Shown piece after piece: positions 35,621 through 46,471 of a stretch of DNA of 64,000 bases (position 1 is its first letter; each line of letters opens with the position of its first letter). Source of the DNA: Cycas panzhihuaensis (lineage: Eukaryota; Cycadophyta); the NCBI GenBank assembly GCA_023213395.1, contig CM041465.1:92263741-92327740 (forward strand), in the 5' to 3' direction. A model generated the notes under the pieces. The model saw nothing but the letters and a program-made list of their open reading frames with translations, ran no database searches and had not been told where the DNA came from. The position numbers were made by a program, and so were the translations under genes.

Positions 35621-36945
35621 CCAAACATGAACATAAGTTAATATTAGTCTTATAAGCAATTCACAAGAAAATTTATTTGTTAACATTTCTTTTTTAATTG
35701 GTTGCATTTTTTAAGCAAAAAATGTGATCTTTATTTTAAAATCATGATTTTCCTTCTAAAATTGTAATCTCTTATTAAAAAACATAAACTTTAATTGACA
35801 AACATGATCTCATTTTCAAAACCTTGACATGTTTAACACTAAAAATATGATCAAATGTTTGGTCATATTTTTCAGGTTAAAGATTATGGTTTGAGTATAA
35901 ACTCATATTTGTTTCATTTATATGCTCACAATTTTCAACTAAAACTCGTGGTTTTGGTAGTATATCTATTAAAAAAAAAACAATATTAGAACTCACCAAA
36001 TACTGCATCTAGTAAGCCATCACCTTGTCCTAAAGCCCATAGTCCTTATAATCTTAGAATCTAACAGCTAGACCTCTTAAAAAACTCAAAATTGGGCTCT
36101 GAAAATACTTTATCTCCAACCTCCTTAAGTCTCAAATAAACCTAATTTCATCTTAAAAAGATATATAAGCCCTACCTCACACGCTTTTTAAAAAGCCCCA
36201 ATTCATCACTAAAACACTCCTAAGTAAATTTTTTGGTGATTATTAGTAAATATTGGCATTACACATGGTTCTAGCCAAGCCTTCTAAGTTTTTCTTTGTC
36301 ATCATAATCTCTCACTCATCTTCAAGGAGGGCCCCTTTTTGCTCTAAAATTGACCTTCCTAAAACATAGCCTTGTTTATAGTCCAAAGAATCCATTTTCT
36401 TCCAATATCACATTTTCATAGTCTAGATGGCCTATCTAGACCAAGTTACATTTCTTCCCTCTAAGGTTTAATAATATCACCCAAGAGATATGAGGTGGTC
36501 ACTAAAGAGGTAAAACTATAGTGGATATACCTCTAAAATATAACCACTAATGAGATAAAACTATGGTAGGTCCCATCACCTCTTAAAATCAACCACTAAT
36601 AAGGTAAGACTATAGTGAATACATCCTTATATATAGATCTTTTATACTTCAGATAACAAACATAAAAGTCAAAAATAAAAAATAAAAAACTCAAAAAATC
36701 AAATATTTCTTTTTAAGCATTTAATCTAGATAGATAGATAAAAGTATGTCATGTCAATATAATCAACCCTATTTGTTCACCTTGTATACTTATATTTCAA
36801 TCATCTCTATCCCCATCAATGTCTAAATAACTTAACAAATATTCTAGGTAGGCTAAGTTCCTAGACAACTTAGTTTTACCAAGGTTAGCAACATTCACCA
36901 TCCTACTTCAACCAATTCATAGAGCTTTAATTGCTGAGGGGCTAA
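35621..36945 (+). other. 3' untranslated region of the Tat-like element
   Basis: AT-rich; ends in a short purine run (TGAGGGGC at 36934-36942) just before the LTR start, a possible polypurine tract. No protein motif is seen. Confidence 0.5.
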
Positions 36946-37040
36946 TGTTTTAACTAACTATACCTTCTTCTAACATTAACCAAGTCTCATACTTTGTTAT
37001 TTGCTACTAGGATTTAACTATTTGATTGCATGGCAATTTA
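36946..37040 (+). repeat. First part of the Tat-like 3' LTR
   Basis: Starts TGTTTTAACTAAC and matches 19645-19740 of the 5' LTR (CCTTCTTCT.ACAT, GGTTTGACTATTT-type words). It is cut at the copia-2 insertion and resumes at 42209. Confidence 0.75.
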
Positions 37041-37572
37041 GTTGAGAAAACTAGGTCCCAATAACCAAAAACTACCACTAAGATATAAATTATTATTTAA
37101 CATGCAAGTTCTTAAAACAAAGATAATATAATAAATGAATTAGAAAGATAAAGCATCATGTATACACCCAATATAACATGGTAAAACCCTAGCAGTATGC
37201 TAAGGAAACATCCACATAGAAAAGGTATCGATCTTTAATATCTAAGAATAGAGAAATATACTAATTGGTAGTAGAATACTCACAGTAATAACAACCAGTA
37301 ACCTCTACTCAATATAGTACATCCAATACATCGAATACCATTAGGCTATATGAGAGAGTCATAGAAGGCACAAATCTCAACCATCAAATCTGGGGTATTT
37401 TAAATGAATGATCATGATTCTCTTTACAATTTAGTATTCTTTTCAGTACTAGCTTTTTAGGTTTGGAGCTACTGGCCCTCTTAGATCCCCTTGCAAAAGT
37501 TTAGGGGGGTAATCGCACTGCAAACTTGTCAAAATTTTAGCCTCCAAAACATTGTTGTCATATTATCTAATA
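37041..37572 (-). repeat. copia-2 3' LTR
   Basis: Direct repeat of 41620-42208, starting GTTGAGAAAACTAGGTC and ending ATCTAATA (ATCTAACA in the partner). It lacks about 57 bases relative to the partner, partly a ~28-base A-rich segment present near 41955-41985. The first base or two of the canonical TGTTG are changed or lost. Confidence 0.88.
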
Positions 37573-37583
37573 ATCTCTACCTT
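37573..37583 (-). promoter_or_regulatory. copia-2 polypurine tract
   Basis: The minus strand reads AAGGTAGAGAT immediately before the LTR start TATTAG. It differs by one base from the AAGGTGGAGATTGTTAG ending common in plant copia elements and would prime plus-strand synthesis. Confidence 0.75.
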
Positions 37584-37779
37584 GATAATAATTTACCTGA
37601 TACCTTTGTTAGACCATTCATCACCTTTTTCTACAAGCCAAGAGAAGTCAAACACCATTTGAACTTCTCCAATAATACTAGTTTTATGGACATGTCAGTA
37701 CAATTTTATTTTGTATTAACCTTCTCAAGTGCCACTCCACCTACTTCTATAACTTGTCTAATAAAATAGTACTTAAGAG

Positions 37780-38330
37780 CAATATGCTTTGTCCTACTAT
37801 GATAAGTTGGATTCTTTGTTAAGTAAATGGTACTTTAACTATCACAAAATACCTTTACCTTTTCTTATTTCCTTCCAAGCTCAACCAATAGACCTTGCAT
37901 CCAGATTGCTTCTTTGCAAGCATGTGTTACAGTAACATATTCTACTTCTATAGTTGATAATGTAATTGTGCTCTGTAATTTTGACATCCAACTAATTAGA
38001 CCATTTGTAAGAGTAAATATATAACCTGAAGTAGACCTTCTCTTATCTAAATCTCTTATAAAGTTTGAATCAACATATCCACAAACCTGATTACCTATAC
38101 CTTCAAAGGTGATATAATAATCACTTATACCCCTCAAATACCGAAGCACCTATTTCATTGATGCCCAATGTTCCTTTCCTAGATTTGCTATAAACTTGCT
38201 AACTCCATTGACTGCATGTGAAATGTTAGGTCTTATACATACCATTTCATACATCAAACTTCATACCGCACTAACATAAGGTATATAAGACATATAATCT
38301 TTTATTCTTTATTATTAAGACTCATACTTG
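37780..38330 (-). pseudogene. copia-2 RNase H
   Basis: The minus-strand frame 37865-38149 is intact for 94 codons: MLRYLRGISDYYITF, CGYVDSNFIRDLDKRRSTSG, ISWMSKLQSTITLSTIEVEY and ACKEAIWMQGLLVELG. The signature CGYVDADYAGDLDKRRST has changed at several places, including Ala-Asp to Ser-Asn and Gly to Arg. The catalytic Asp of VD is kept. Confidence 0.9.
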
Positions 38331-39420
38331 AAATAAACTTGAAATGGGAAGCCAATGAGATACTCATTAGTTTCACATTTACTATACCAAATCTAGTTAT
38401 TACCTTCTCTATATATTTCTACTATGATAACCATAACTTACTATTTTTCTTGTCCCTATGTAACTCTATACCTAAGATTTATTTTACAACTCCTAGATCC
38501 TTCATATCAAAATTCCTAATGAATTGAGCCTTTAACTTATTAATTTCTTCCATACTCTTGCTTGTAACAAGCATGTCATTAACATATAATACTAAGATAA
38601 TGAATAATCCATTGTCTAAGAATTTAAAGTAAACATAATGATCATACTCACTTCTTTTGAAATTTTGACTCTCTATAAAGGTATCAAACTTCATGTACCA
38701 TTGCTTAGGTGATTGCTTTAGGTCATATAATGATTTTCTAAGCCTAAAAACAAGTCTTTTCCTGCCATCCTGTACAAACCCTTTTGGCTAATTCATATAG
38801 ATCTCCTCATCTAAATCTCCATGTAAAAAGTTATTTTTACATCTAACTACTCTAGCTCTAAATTAAGAGAAGCTACCAATGCTAGTAGAACCTTAATTGA
38901 GATAAGTTTGATAATTTGTTAAAAGATCTCATAAAAATCAATACATGTTTTCAATGTAAAACCTTTAGCCACCAATCTTACCCTATATTTGTTGGCCTTT
39001 CCATCAACATCTATTTTCTTCTTGAAAACCCACCTGTAACTAACAATCTTCCTACCATGTGGAAGTTTTACCAAGTCCTAAGAATTATTTTTCTTTAATG
39101 CATCTATCTCTTCTTATATAGCTCTCTTCCACTTCTCATTATAGATATCATATACTACTTCTTAATAGTATACAGGCTCACCATCATTAGAAACCAAAGC
39201 AATAGAAATAAAAGGATTATACTTATCAGATGGATGATTAACTCATATAGATCTTCTAATAGTTGGTGGAGGAGTGTCTATATACTCCTGTAAATCTGCT
39301 ATAGATTCATCTTCAGAAAGGTCTTCCTGCTCTTCTATTTCCAAAGATGGTTGGGTCTCAAGCTTGACCTATTGATGTTTGCCTTTTTACTCCTATTTCA
39401 CTTCAACTTCTACACTGTCT
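38331..39420 (-). pseudogene. copia-2 reverse transcriptase, YVDDM to YVNDM
   Basis: The frame 38479-38694 reads MKFDTFIESQNFKRSEYDHY, FIILVLYVNDMLVTSKSMEE and LKAQFIRNFDMKDLG. The active-site box YVDDM is YVNDM, a G-to-A change in the first catalytic Asp codon. Upstream parts (38700-39100) show MYQMD..TAFL..L-type remnants in antisense. Stops and the active-site loss make it inactive. Confidence 0.88.
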
Positions 39421-39424
39421 AATT

Positions 39425-40168
39425 TTAGAAAGAGAGATATTCATCAAACACAACATCTCTGGTAATAGTGATTTTATGGGCAGTAGGATCCCACAACCCA
39501 TATCCCTTCATACCATCTCTATTTCCATAACCAACAAAGATACATCTCTTGGATTTTGGGTTTAACTTTAAACGTTGACTTTTATTAGTCAAGGCATAAG
39601 CATCACAACCAAAAACTTTTATATTTGAATAGTCACATAGATGTCTAGTCCATATCTCTTCGGGAATCTTATAGTCTATTGCAAGTGATGGTGACCTATT
39701 TACCAAATAATAAACTATCTAAACAGCTTCTTCCCATAAGCTATGCTCCACTCCTATATTTCTTAGTATGCTTCTCACTCTTTCTAAGAGTGTCATGTTC
39801 ATGTGCTCAGCTATTCCATTCTATTGTGGAGTATAGCTACTGGTCTTATGCCTTTTGATCATAGCTTCTCTATAATATTTCTCAAACTCTAAGGAGTTGA
39901 ACTCATCTCCATTTTTAATTCTTAAACATTTGATTGACCTACTAGTGCTCTTCTCAACTAGAGCCTTGAACTGCTTAAACACGTTAAAAACTTTAGATTT
40001 CTTTTTTAGAAAATAGACCCATACCTTTCTGGAGTAATCATCTATAAATGTAATAAAGTACAATGATCCTCCATAAGATATTATAGGGGGTCATCCCCAC
40101 ATATCTGAATGTACATAATCTAGAACACCTTTACTAGTATGACTCCCTACTTTAAACTTGAGTCTACA
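39425..40168 (-). pseudogene. copia-2 integrase, second Asp lost
   Basis: Frames 39821-40063 and 39425-39706 hold integrase: MYFITFIDDYSRKVWVYFLK, then CLRIKNGDEFNSLEFEKYYR where CLRTDNGGEF is expected, so the second catalytic Asp reads Lys. KRHKTSSYTPQ follows with QNGIAEH-type sequence just beyond. The C-terminal part shows NRSPSLAIDYKIPEEIW, FGCDAYAL and CIFVGYG.RDGMKGY, then ITRDVVFDE. Good length and order. Confidence 0.88.
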
Positions 40169-40690
40169 CTACTTTCTAAAAATATAATGTTTACAAAAAG
40201 CCAAATCTAAAAGCTGCAAGTTAGGAAGCAACTTACGGTTCATCAACACCTTAAGTCCTCTCTCACTCATGTGCCCAAGTCTCTGATTCCATAATTGAGC
40301 TGGATCTTCTACAGTCTTTGATGTTATAGTTGCATGGCTAAAATGTGTACTTCCCACTAAAATATAAAAGTTTCCTTTCTTTAAGGCTTTTATAACAACT
40401 AAGGTGCCCTTTGATACCTTTAAGACTCCTTTATGACCTGTGTACTTATAACCACTAGAATCTAGTTCACCCAAGAAAAATAGATTCTTTTTTAAATCAG
40501 GTACATATTTAACTTCAATTAATGTTCTCACTATACCATCAAACATATTAATTTTGATGCTACTAATGCCTACTGTCTTATAGGAAACTTCATTTACCAC
40601 AAGCACATCACCACTATCAAGAGGTTGGTATGATGAAAACCAACTTGTGTATAGACACATATGGTGTGAAGTACCAAATCCAATAACCAA
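40169..40690 (-). pseudogene. copia-2 protease and GAG-pre-integrase domain
   Basis: An intact 173-codon frame. GTSHHMCLYTSWFSSYQPLD follows the usual protease DSGA(S/T)xH box, whose Asp-Ser lies just upstream where the reading gives FGTSHH. VKYVPDLKKNLFFLGELDSS and GTLVVIKALKKGNFYIL are typical. LWNQRLGHMSERGLKVL then FCKHYIFRK is the GAG-pre-integrase HHCC motif with its last Cys changed to Tyr. Confidence 0.85.
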
Positions 40691-40692
40691 TC

Positions 40693-41547
40693 ATGATAAT
40701 AATGGGAAATATTACAAGCAACTACGACATCATCATTTGTACCTTGATTCGACTGCACCTAATTAGCCTCCTTAGTAGGATCTTCCTTTTTTTGGAACTT
40801 CTTCCTTTTATAGTAATCCTTCTTGAGGTGACCTATCTTATTATAATGCTCATATCTAAGCTTACTCATTTTGCCTTTTGACTTTGACCTCGATGTGTCC
40901 CTAGAGTTTTATCCTCTCTTAATCGTTCTACCCCTTGTTGTCATAGCTTTTAGTGTGGAGGTTTTAAGACTAGACTTTCTCCTCACTTCTTCCATCAGTA
41001 AAGCACTTACAATAGAATCATAGTCTAATTTATATGTAGTAATAAAACTAATTAAGGTGACAATATTATCCCAGGATTCTGGTAATGAACATAATAAGGT
41101 AATAGCCTTGTCCTCATCCTTAATCATAACATTGATACTAGCCAACTAACAAATAAGAGTATTAAAAATATTTAAATGATTAGCAATTTTTGTACCTTCC
41201 TTCATCCATGATAAGTATAGTTGCCTCTTTAAGTAGATTCAATTCATCACTAATTTGGTCATGAATAAACCTTCTAACCAGGCACATAATCCTATTGTTG
41301 TCTACTCCCCTGCGATGTTAAATAGAACTTTATCTACTAAGCAGAATCATATTGTGCTAAGAGCCCTTTTATCTAGATCATTCCATTCATCATTGTCTAT
41401 CCCTATGGGTTTCTTTGATTTACTTATAAGATCTCTTTATAAACCTTATTTTACAATAATATCATATGCTTTTAGCTTCTACAACTTGAAGTTATTCTTG
41501 CCATTGAATTTTTCTACCTCAAACTTTACATTTGCCAGTTTCACCAT
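40693..41547 (-). pseudogene. copia-2 gag
   Basis: A minus-strand ATG at 41547 opens MVKLANVKFEVEKFNGKNNF, then LWKLKAYDIIV, WNDLDKRALSTIWFCLVDKV, LYLKRQLYLSWMKEGTKIAN and HLNIFNTLICQLASINVMIK. Frame 40909-41145 continues AITLLCSLPESWDNIVTLIS. This is UBN2-type copia gag. The zinc knuckle at about 40835-40870 reads RYEHYNKIGHLKKDYYKRKK; three Cys positions have become Arg or Tyr, consistent with G-to-A change. A few stops interrupt it. Confidence 0.88.
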
Positions 41548-41605
41548 TTGGTGTAGAAAAAGTTAATACCAAAACCTTCACAAACTTGCTACAAAAATAA
41601 AAGTG

Positions 41606-41617
41606 GCTATGATATCA
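41606..41617 (-). promoter_or_regulatory. Worn Met primer-binding site (copia-2)
   Basis: The minus strand reads TGATATCATAGC, two changes from TGGTATCAGAGC (one G-to-A, one G-to-T), two bases from the LTR end. Confidence 0.8.
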
Positions 41618-41619
41618 CT

Positions 41620-42208
41620 TGTTGAGAAAACTAGGTCCTAAAAACCAAAAACTACCACCAAGATCTAAACTATATTGCAACTAGTTACAGAAATTGAAAT
41701 TAAAATTTAACATGCAAGTTCTTAAACTAGAGATAATACAATAAATGAATTAGGAAGCTAAAGCATCATATATACACCTGATATAATGTGGTAAAACCTT
41801 AACAGTGTGCTAGGAAACATCCATACATGAAAGGTATCGATCTTTATTATCCAAGAATAGAGAAATATACATAATCTGTAGTAGAATGCTCATAGTAATA
41901 ATAACTAGCTGGTTCTACTTAATACAATACATCCAATAAATCAAACACCATCAACATAATAAAAAAACACCCTAAATTGAGCTATATGAGATAGTCATAC
42001 AAGGCACAAATCTCAACCATCAAATCTGGGGTATTTTGAATGAATGACCTTGATTCTCTTTATAATTTAGCATGTTTTTCAATGCTAGTCTTTTGGGTTG
42101 GGGGCTACTGCCCCCTTAGATCCCCCTGCGAAAGTTTGGGAGGGGAAATTGTGCTGCCAACCTATCAAAATTTCAGCCTCTAAAACATTGTTATCACATT
42201 ATCTAACA
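41620..42208 (-). repeat. copia-2 5' LTR, 589 bp
   Basis: Starts TGTTGAGAAAAC and ends ATCTAACA on the plus strand, a TGTT...AACA terminal inverted repeat. It matches 37041-37572 and, in its last ~110 bases read in reverse, the LTR that begins at 63823. Confidence 0.9.
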
Positions 42209-45203
42209 ATTAGTGATTACTTAACATCATGGATGAATGAATTCATATTGATTATGTCTATATTTGACTAATATTATTGATGACGCAAAGATCATAAAGT
42301 GTCTAACAAATTTAACGTATTCTAGCCTCCTTCAAAACTCTAATCAACTTTTATTACTTATCTATTTTTAAGTTTAATACATTATTTTCTCCTCGAAAGT
42401 TATCTTTTTACCCTTACTAGCCCTTTGTTACTTTGAGACATCACTCTATAACATACTTTCCTTTGGCTTTTTTTCATTTATTTAAAGTGAAAATCCATAT
42501 TTTTATCCTTTCTTTCATTGGTCATATTTTTCACCAAAGGTTGTATTTTTAGTGTTACCCAAAAATGTGACCTTCATATGACTAAAAATGTGATCTTCTC
42601 TTAGTCACATTTTTTCTATATCTTTTATCACAATTTTCACTAGTTAGTCATATTTTTTGTTGTTGGTTATAATTTTTATTTTCTTACATAGAAAAAAATA
42701 TAAATATAAGTCATTTTCTTTTGTCATACAGATATTGGATTATGAGAAACCATAGCTCTACTTCCTTACTATTTTGGCCCTCCTCCCTCTACTTTTCTCT
42801 ATAAAAACTTATCACTTTTCTTAAGGAAAAGGAGGAGATCATTTGAAATCAAATACTTCTAAAATCCTAACTCATATTTGTGACCCTCATTTGGACCTTG
42901 TAGAGACTTATCTAAAGCTAGGTTTGAAGATTTTTACTAGAGAAAACAGAGACTTGGAGTTGAATCTACTTCTTTTCTCTCTCTCTCTTTCTCTCTTTTT
43001 TTCCTTTCTCCTTCATATCCCTCCTTTTTTAGTGATATATTATACTCTTCTCCTTCTTACTCCTCGTCACTTTCAACTAGTTTAGAGGCCTGATTTGGAG
43101 GACTTAGATAAGCAAGATACAAATTTAAGGAATAACTTATCATTCTCCTTAAGTGGGTAATTCTTGCTTGGTAAGTTAGTGTGTATAATTTTAAAGTTGT
43201 TTTTATTTTTTATTAGTTGTTCTTTATATAAAAAGAAAAAAGAAATTAGGTTAAGATTTCAGTTTATTTTCATTAAAGATTTGCTTTCTTGTATTAATTA
43301 CTTTCTTAATTTATAGTTTCCTATTACTTGGAGTCTTATATTCATAGTGGAAAACTCCTAAGCTCATAAACTCCCACTCATAACCTAGTGAGAGCTCTAT
43401 ATACTTAGCCTTTGTGATGATGAGCCAATTAGAGACGTGAGTAACTTAGCTTATAAGTATGGATTTTTGTGGCTAGAATCTTCCTTCTATAGGGTTTTAA
43501 GCCTCCCTTTAGCCCCTCTCTTTTATTTCTCATAACCCTTTAGGTACACCCTTGATGTTGTTGGGGTTTTGAGAATTTTTGTTTATTGTCAAGAAATAAA
43601 AAGGTCTTTAAGACATTCCTCCTTTTGCATAGCTTCTAATGTTTGTTGTAGTTAACACAAATACTACACTTATATTAGAGCCTTGCTTAAAGAACAAATA
43701 CATCATTCAAAGGCTTTTGGAGCTAGTGATTAGAAGGTTAGTCCCTTTTATTTATTATATTTCTTTTATTCTCCTATTTTTTATTTATCAAAGAAATTTT
43801 TAAAAAGAAAAAGGAAAAGGAAAAGATAAATAGGAAATTTATCCTTTAAAGAGATTTTTGTGCTTGTTGACTTATTGAAATTGAGTGTTTGTTTGAATAA
43901 ACCATCCTCTCCTTTACTTTTGAAAAAGAAAAAGAAAAGGTAACTAGGATAAACATAAGTACATCTAAAGAACTCCAACTTCTCTCATTCTCTATAGGTG
44001 TGTTGGATATCAGTTTTATTTCTCTTTTCTTTTAAATAAAAAGGATAACATATAAAGAGAGAGAGAGAGAGAGAGAGGAAATGCATGTTTTAATCATTTG
44101 CATTGGTTAGAATTATAATAAGATAGGTTAGCTCTTTTGGGTGGTTATTTGTACCAATTTTTTTATTTTCCTATTTATATATAAAAGTAAAATAGTATTT
44201 TAGTTTTATATTTAGGATTTCTTGTAATTTATTTATTAGATACTAACCTTAGACAAGGCCTTGTCCCACTAATTAGGGCTTAATTGATTGACTGAGACTT
44301 GACATCTCTAGCGTATCAAACTTTCCCTTTTTCTATAGACAAATACCTCTCACCATAAAGGGTCATTTGATCAACCAAGACCTGACACCCCTAGCATATA
44401 AACTTTCCCTCCTTTAGGATTTATTTTTTCCTACCATATTTCAATCATCAAAGGTGTTTACTTATCATCATGCTTTAGGTTAAGAGAAACCCTTCTTCTT
44501 TATCTTCCTTCATCATTAAGTGCGAGAACCCCTTAGTACTAGATGCAGGCATCCTCAGGTTATCTATCCTCATGGGTGGATCATCGTCAGATGAGAGAAT
44601 CCCTAATAATTGACCCCTAGTAGGGTCATTAATCTAGGGTCTAAGATCTCTTAGTTCCTCTCACTTGTTAGTCTTCCCTTACTTTAAATTAGTTTTATGT
44701 AGCCTTTTGAACCTTTGGGTGAGATAGTGGTTTAAGTTAGGACTTTCCTTTTTAGAAAGACTTTTGGGAAGGTAGATAAATAGGAAGCCTTAGGTCACTT
44801 ATTTAGAGGTAATGTTTCCTTATCAATCCCCCCACTTATTAGAAGATTATTTTAACTTTTCTTTAACTAGAAGGTGGCCTTATTTATTTATTTATTTGAA
44901 TTAGCTTGGTTGATTATCTTTCTTAGTTTAGGCATATTATCATTTGGCTCTCTTTAATTTATTATTTAAATATAGAAACTAGCAAACAATAATAACTCTT
45001 AGAAACTTATACATATCCATCTAACACATCCTTAAGGAACCATCCCTTCTTATCAAGAGAAGGGTCAAGGGTTCCCCTTAAGTTATATCACCTAGGATCT
45101 CATCCCCCTATATTCACCTTGTGTGGTTTATCTTAAGTCTTCTTAGGTGACTTGACCCAAGTTCCCATAACCATGGGCTAACTATATACTCACTCTTTAG
45201 AAG
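42209..45203 (+). repeat. Second part of the Tat-like 3' LTR
   Basis: Continues the LTR after copia-2 and matches 19741-22762. It contains an (AG)n run at 44055-44078 that the 5' copy lacks. Its end at TTTAGAAGCA near 45203 corresponds to CATTAGACA near 22762. Open frames inside (42843-43085) mirror those of the 5' copy (20442-20648) but diverge, so they are not taken as genes. Confidence 0.8.
44055..44078 (+). repeat. (AG)n microsatellite
   Basis: A run of twelve AG/GA units within the 3' LTR, absent from the matching place in the 5' LTR, so it expanded after insertion. Confidence 0.9.
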
Positions 45204-46424
45204 CATATTATGAAGTCATGGTTGGATGAATGGCCTTCTCTAGAGAGATCATATAGGATTTTACCTTACTCAAAGCATCTTTACCTTAGAGTTTATCCCC
45301 AAGGTTAGAAATGGTGGTTCTTATAGGCTTAGACTATATTAACTAAGGAAGACCACCTAGTAATCCTTAGTTAAAAGAGCGTATAAGTAGTCTTAGAGAA
45401 TTTAAGGAGGCCATTCATACTTACTATAAAGAAAATACTAGCATGATAGCCTAGTGCTTCTATTTTCTTTGAAGTTAAACCCCATTATAGGAGTTAATTT
45501 TTGTCCTTTGGGTTTCTTAAACCATTCAGGCTTAAATTTCACTTAAAGGTGATATACACATTTTACTATCATTTAATTGAACACTTTTCCTTCAATAAAT
45601 TATATCTTAAATATATAAAATATTGATTCAGATGTAATCTTGGTTTCTCATTAGGGCATACGAGATATATTTAGGTAAATTTTAGGGTTATCATTATTTT
45701 TCTTATCAATAAAGATAAAGTAAATAAATATGCATATAGATAACTAAGGTATGAAAGGGAAAAATGAAAGCTAACTAATCTAACTACAACCTTCCATAAA
45801 AGGAGTAAAGAATACTAAAAAAGAACTCTTGAAATCTAAGAGAGTTGCAGGGATATGTGTGCCCCAAATAATGGCAAACTCTATGAGCCTATCCTAAGGA
45901 CTATAACCCCTCAAGGTAATTGACCTCTACCTAATCCCACCCTTTAAATGATACTACTTGATGTTGACTTGATCTAGAAATTAGAGAGAATTGACTAAAG
46001 TAAAGGCCATGAAAGAATCAAGACTATAGGATAGACCTGCTTGAGGGTAAGTCAATAGAGACTCATTCTTCTAATGACAACCCACCCATGAATATAGAAG
46101 GTCTAAAAGATACCTATATTTGATTTTAACAAGCCTCAAGCTCCAAGAGGTAAAAGAAGAATCACTCTCAATGAGATAAATGATGTTCGATTAATTCTTT
46201 CAACTATGTGTAATTTGGATAATTGCCTACTATTGAACCACTCAAAACATGATAGATATAGCTTACCTCAAGTGTAAAGTTACCCTACTTCCCCGGTGAT
46301 GAAATATAGATGAAGTCCCACATAACTCCTCCTTTAGCAAGTGAAGAACCTACCCTAATATGAACTAAAGAGCAAACAGTAAGGCCTACTATGCATATAT
46401 ACACACACACATACACATATATCT

Positions 46425-46471
<47 letters not shown>

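Larger units (their letters stand above)
37041..42208 (-). mobile_element. Ty1/copia element copia-2 inserted in the Tat-like 3' LTR
   Basis: A complete copia element on the minus strand with LTRs at 37041-37572 and 41620-42208, Met primer site, gag, protease, integrase, RT, RNase H and polypurine tract. The flanks read TTTAG on the left and ATTAG on the right, a 5-base duplication with one mismatch, and the Tat-like 5' LTR shows the undisturbed site (AATTTAGTGATT at about 19733-19744). It postdates the Tat-like element. Coding frames are better preserved than those of its host. Confidence 0.9.
19645..45203 (+). mobile_element. Giant Tat/Ogre-like Ty3/gypsy element, interrupted by copia-2
   Basis: Two direct repeats of about 3.1 kb (19645-22762, and 36946-37040 plus 42209-45203) flank a plus-strand internal region with gag, protease, RT, RNase H, integrase and a second RNase H. 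The RT (PGAKPKYKRWRPIHP; KLLKAGFI) and integrase end (TPFLVIYGTKVMLPLEIEIPSL) are of the Tat type. Long LTRs, a small ORF ahead of gag, the extra RNase H and an antisense frame near the 3' LTR all fit Tat/Ogre relatives. Without copia-2 the element is about 20.4 kb. Coding parts are full of stops. LTR ends are placed to within about 20 bases, and no target-site duplication was recognised. Confidence 0.82.
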
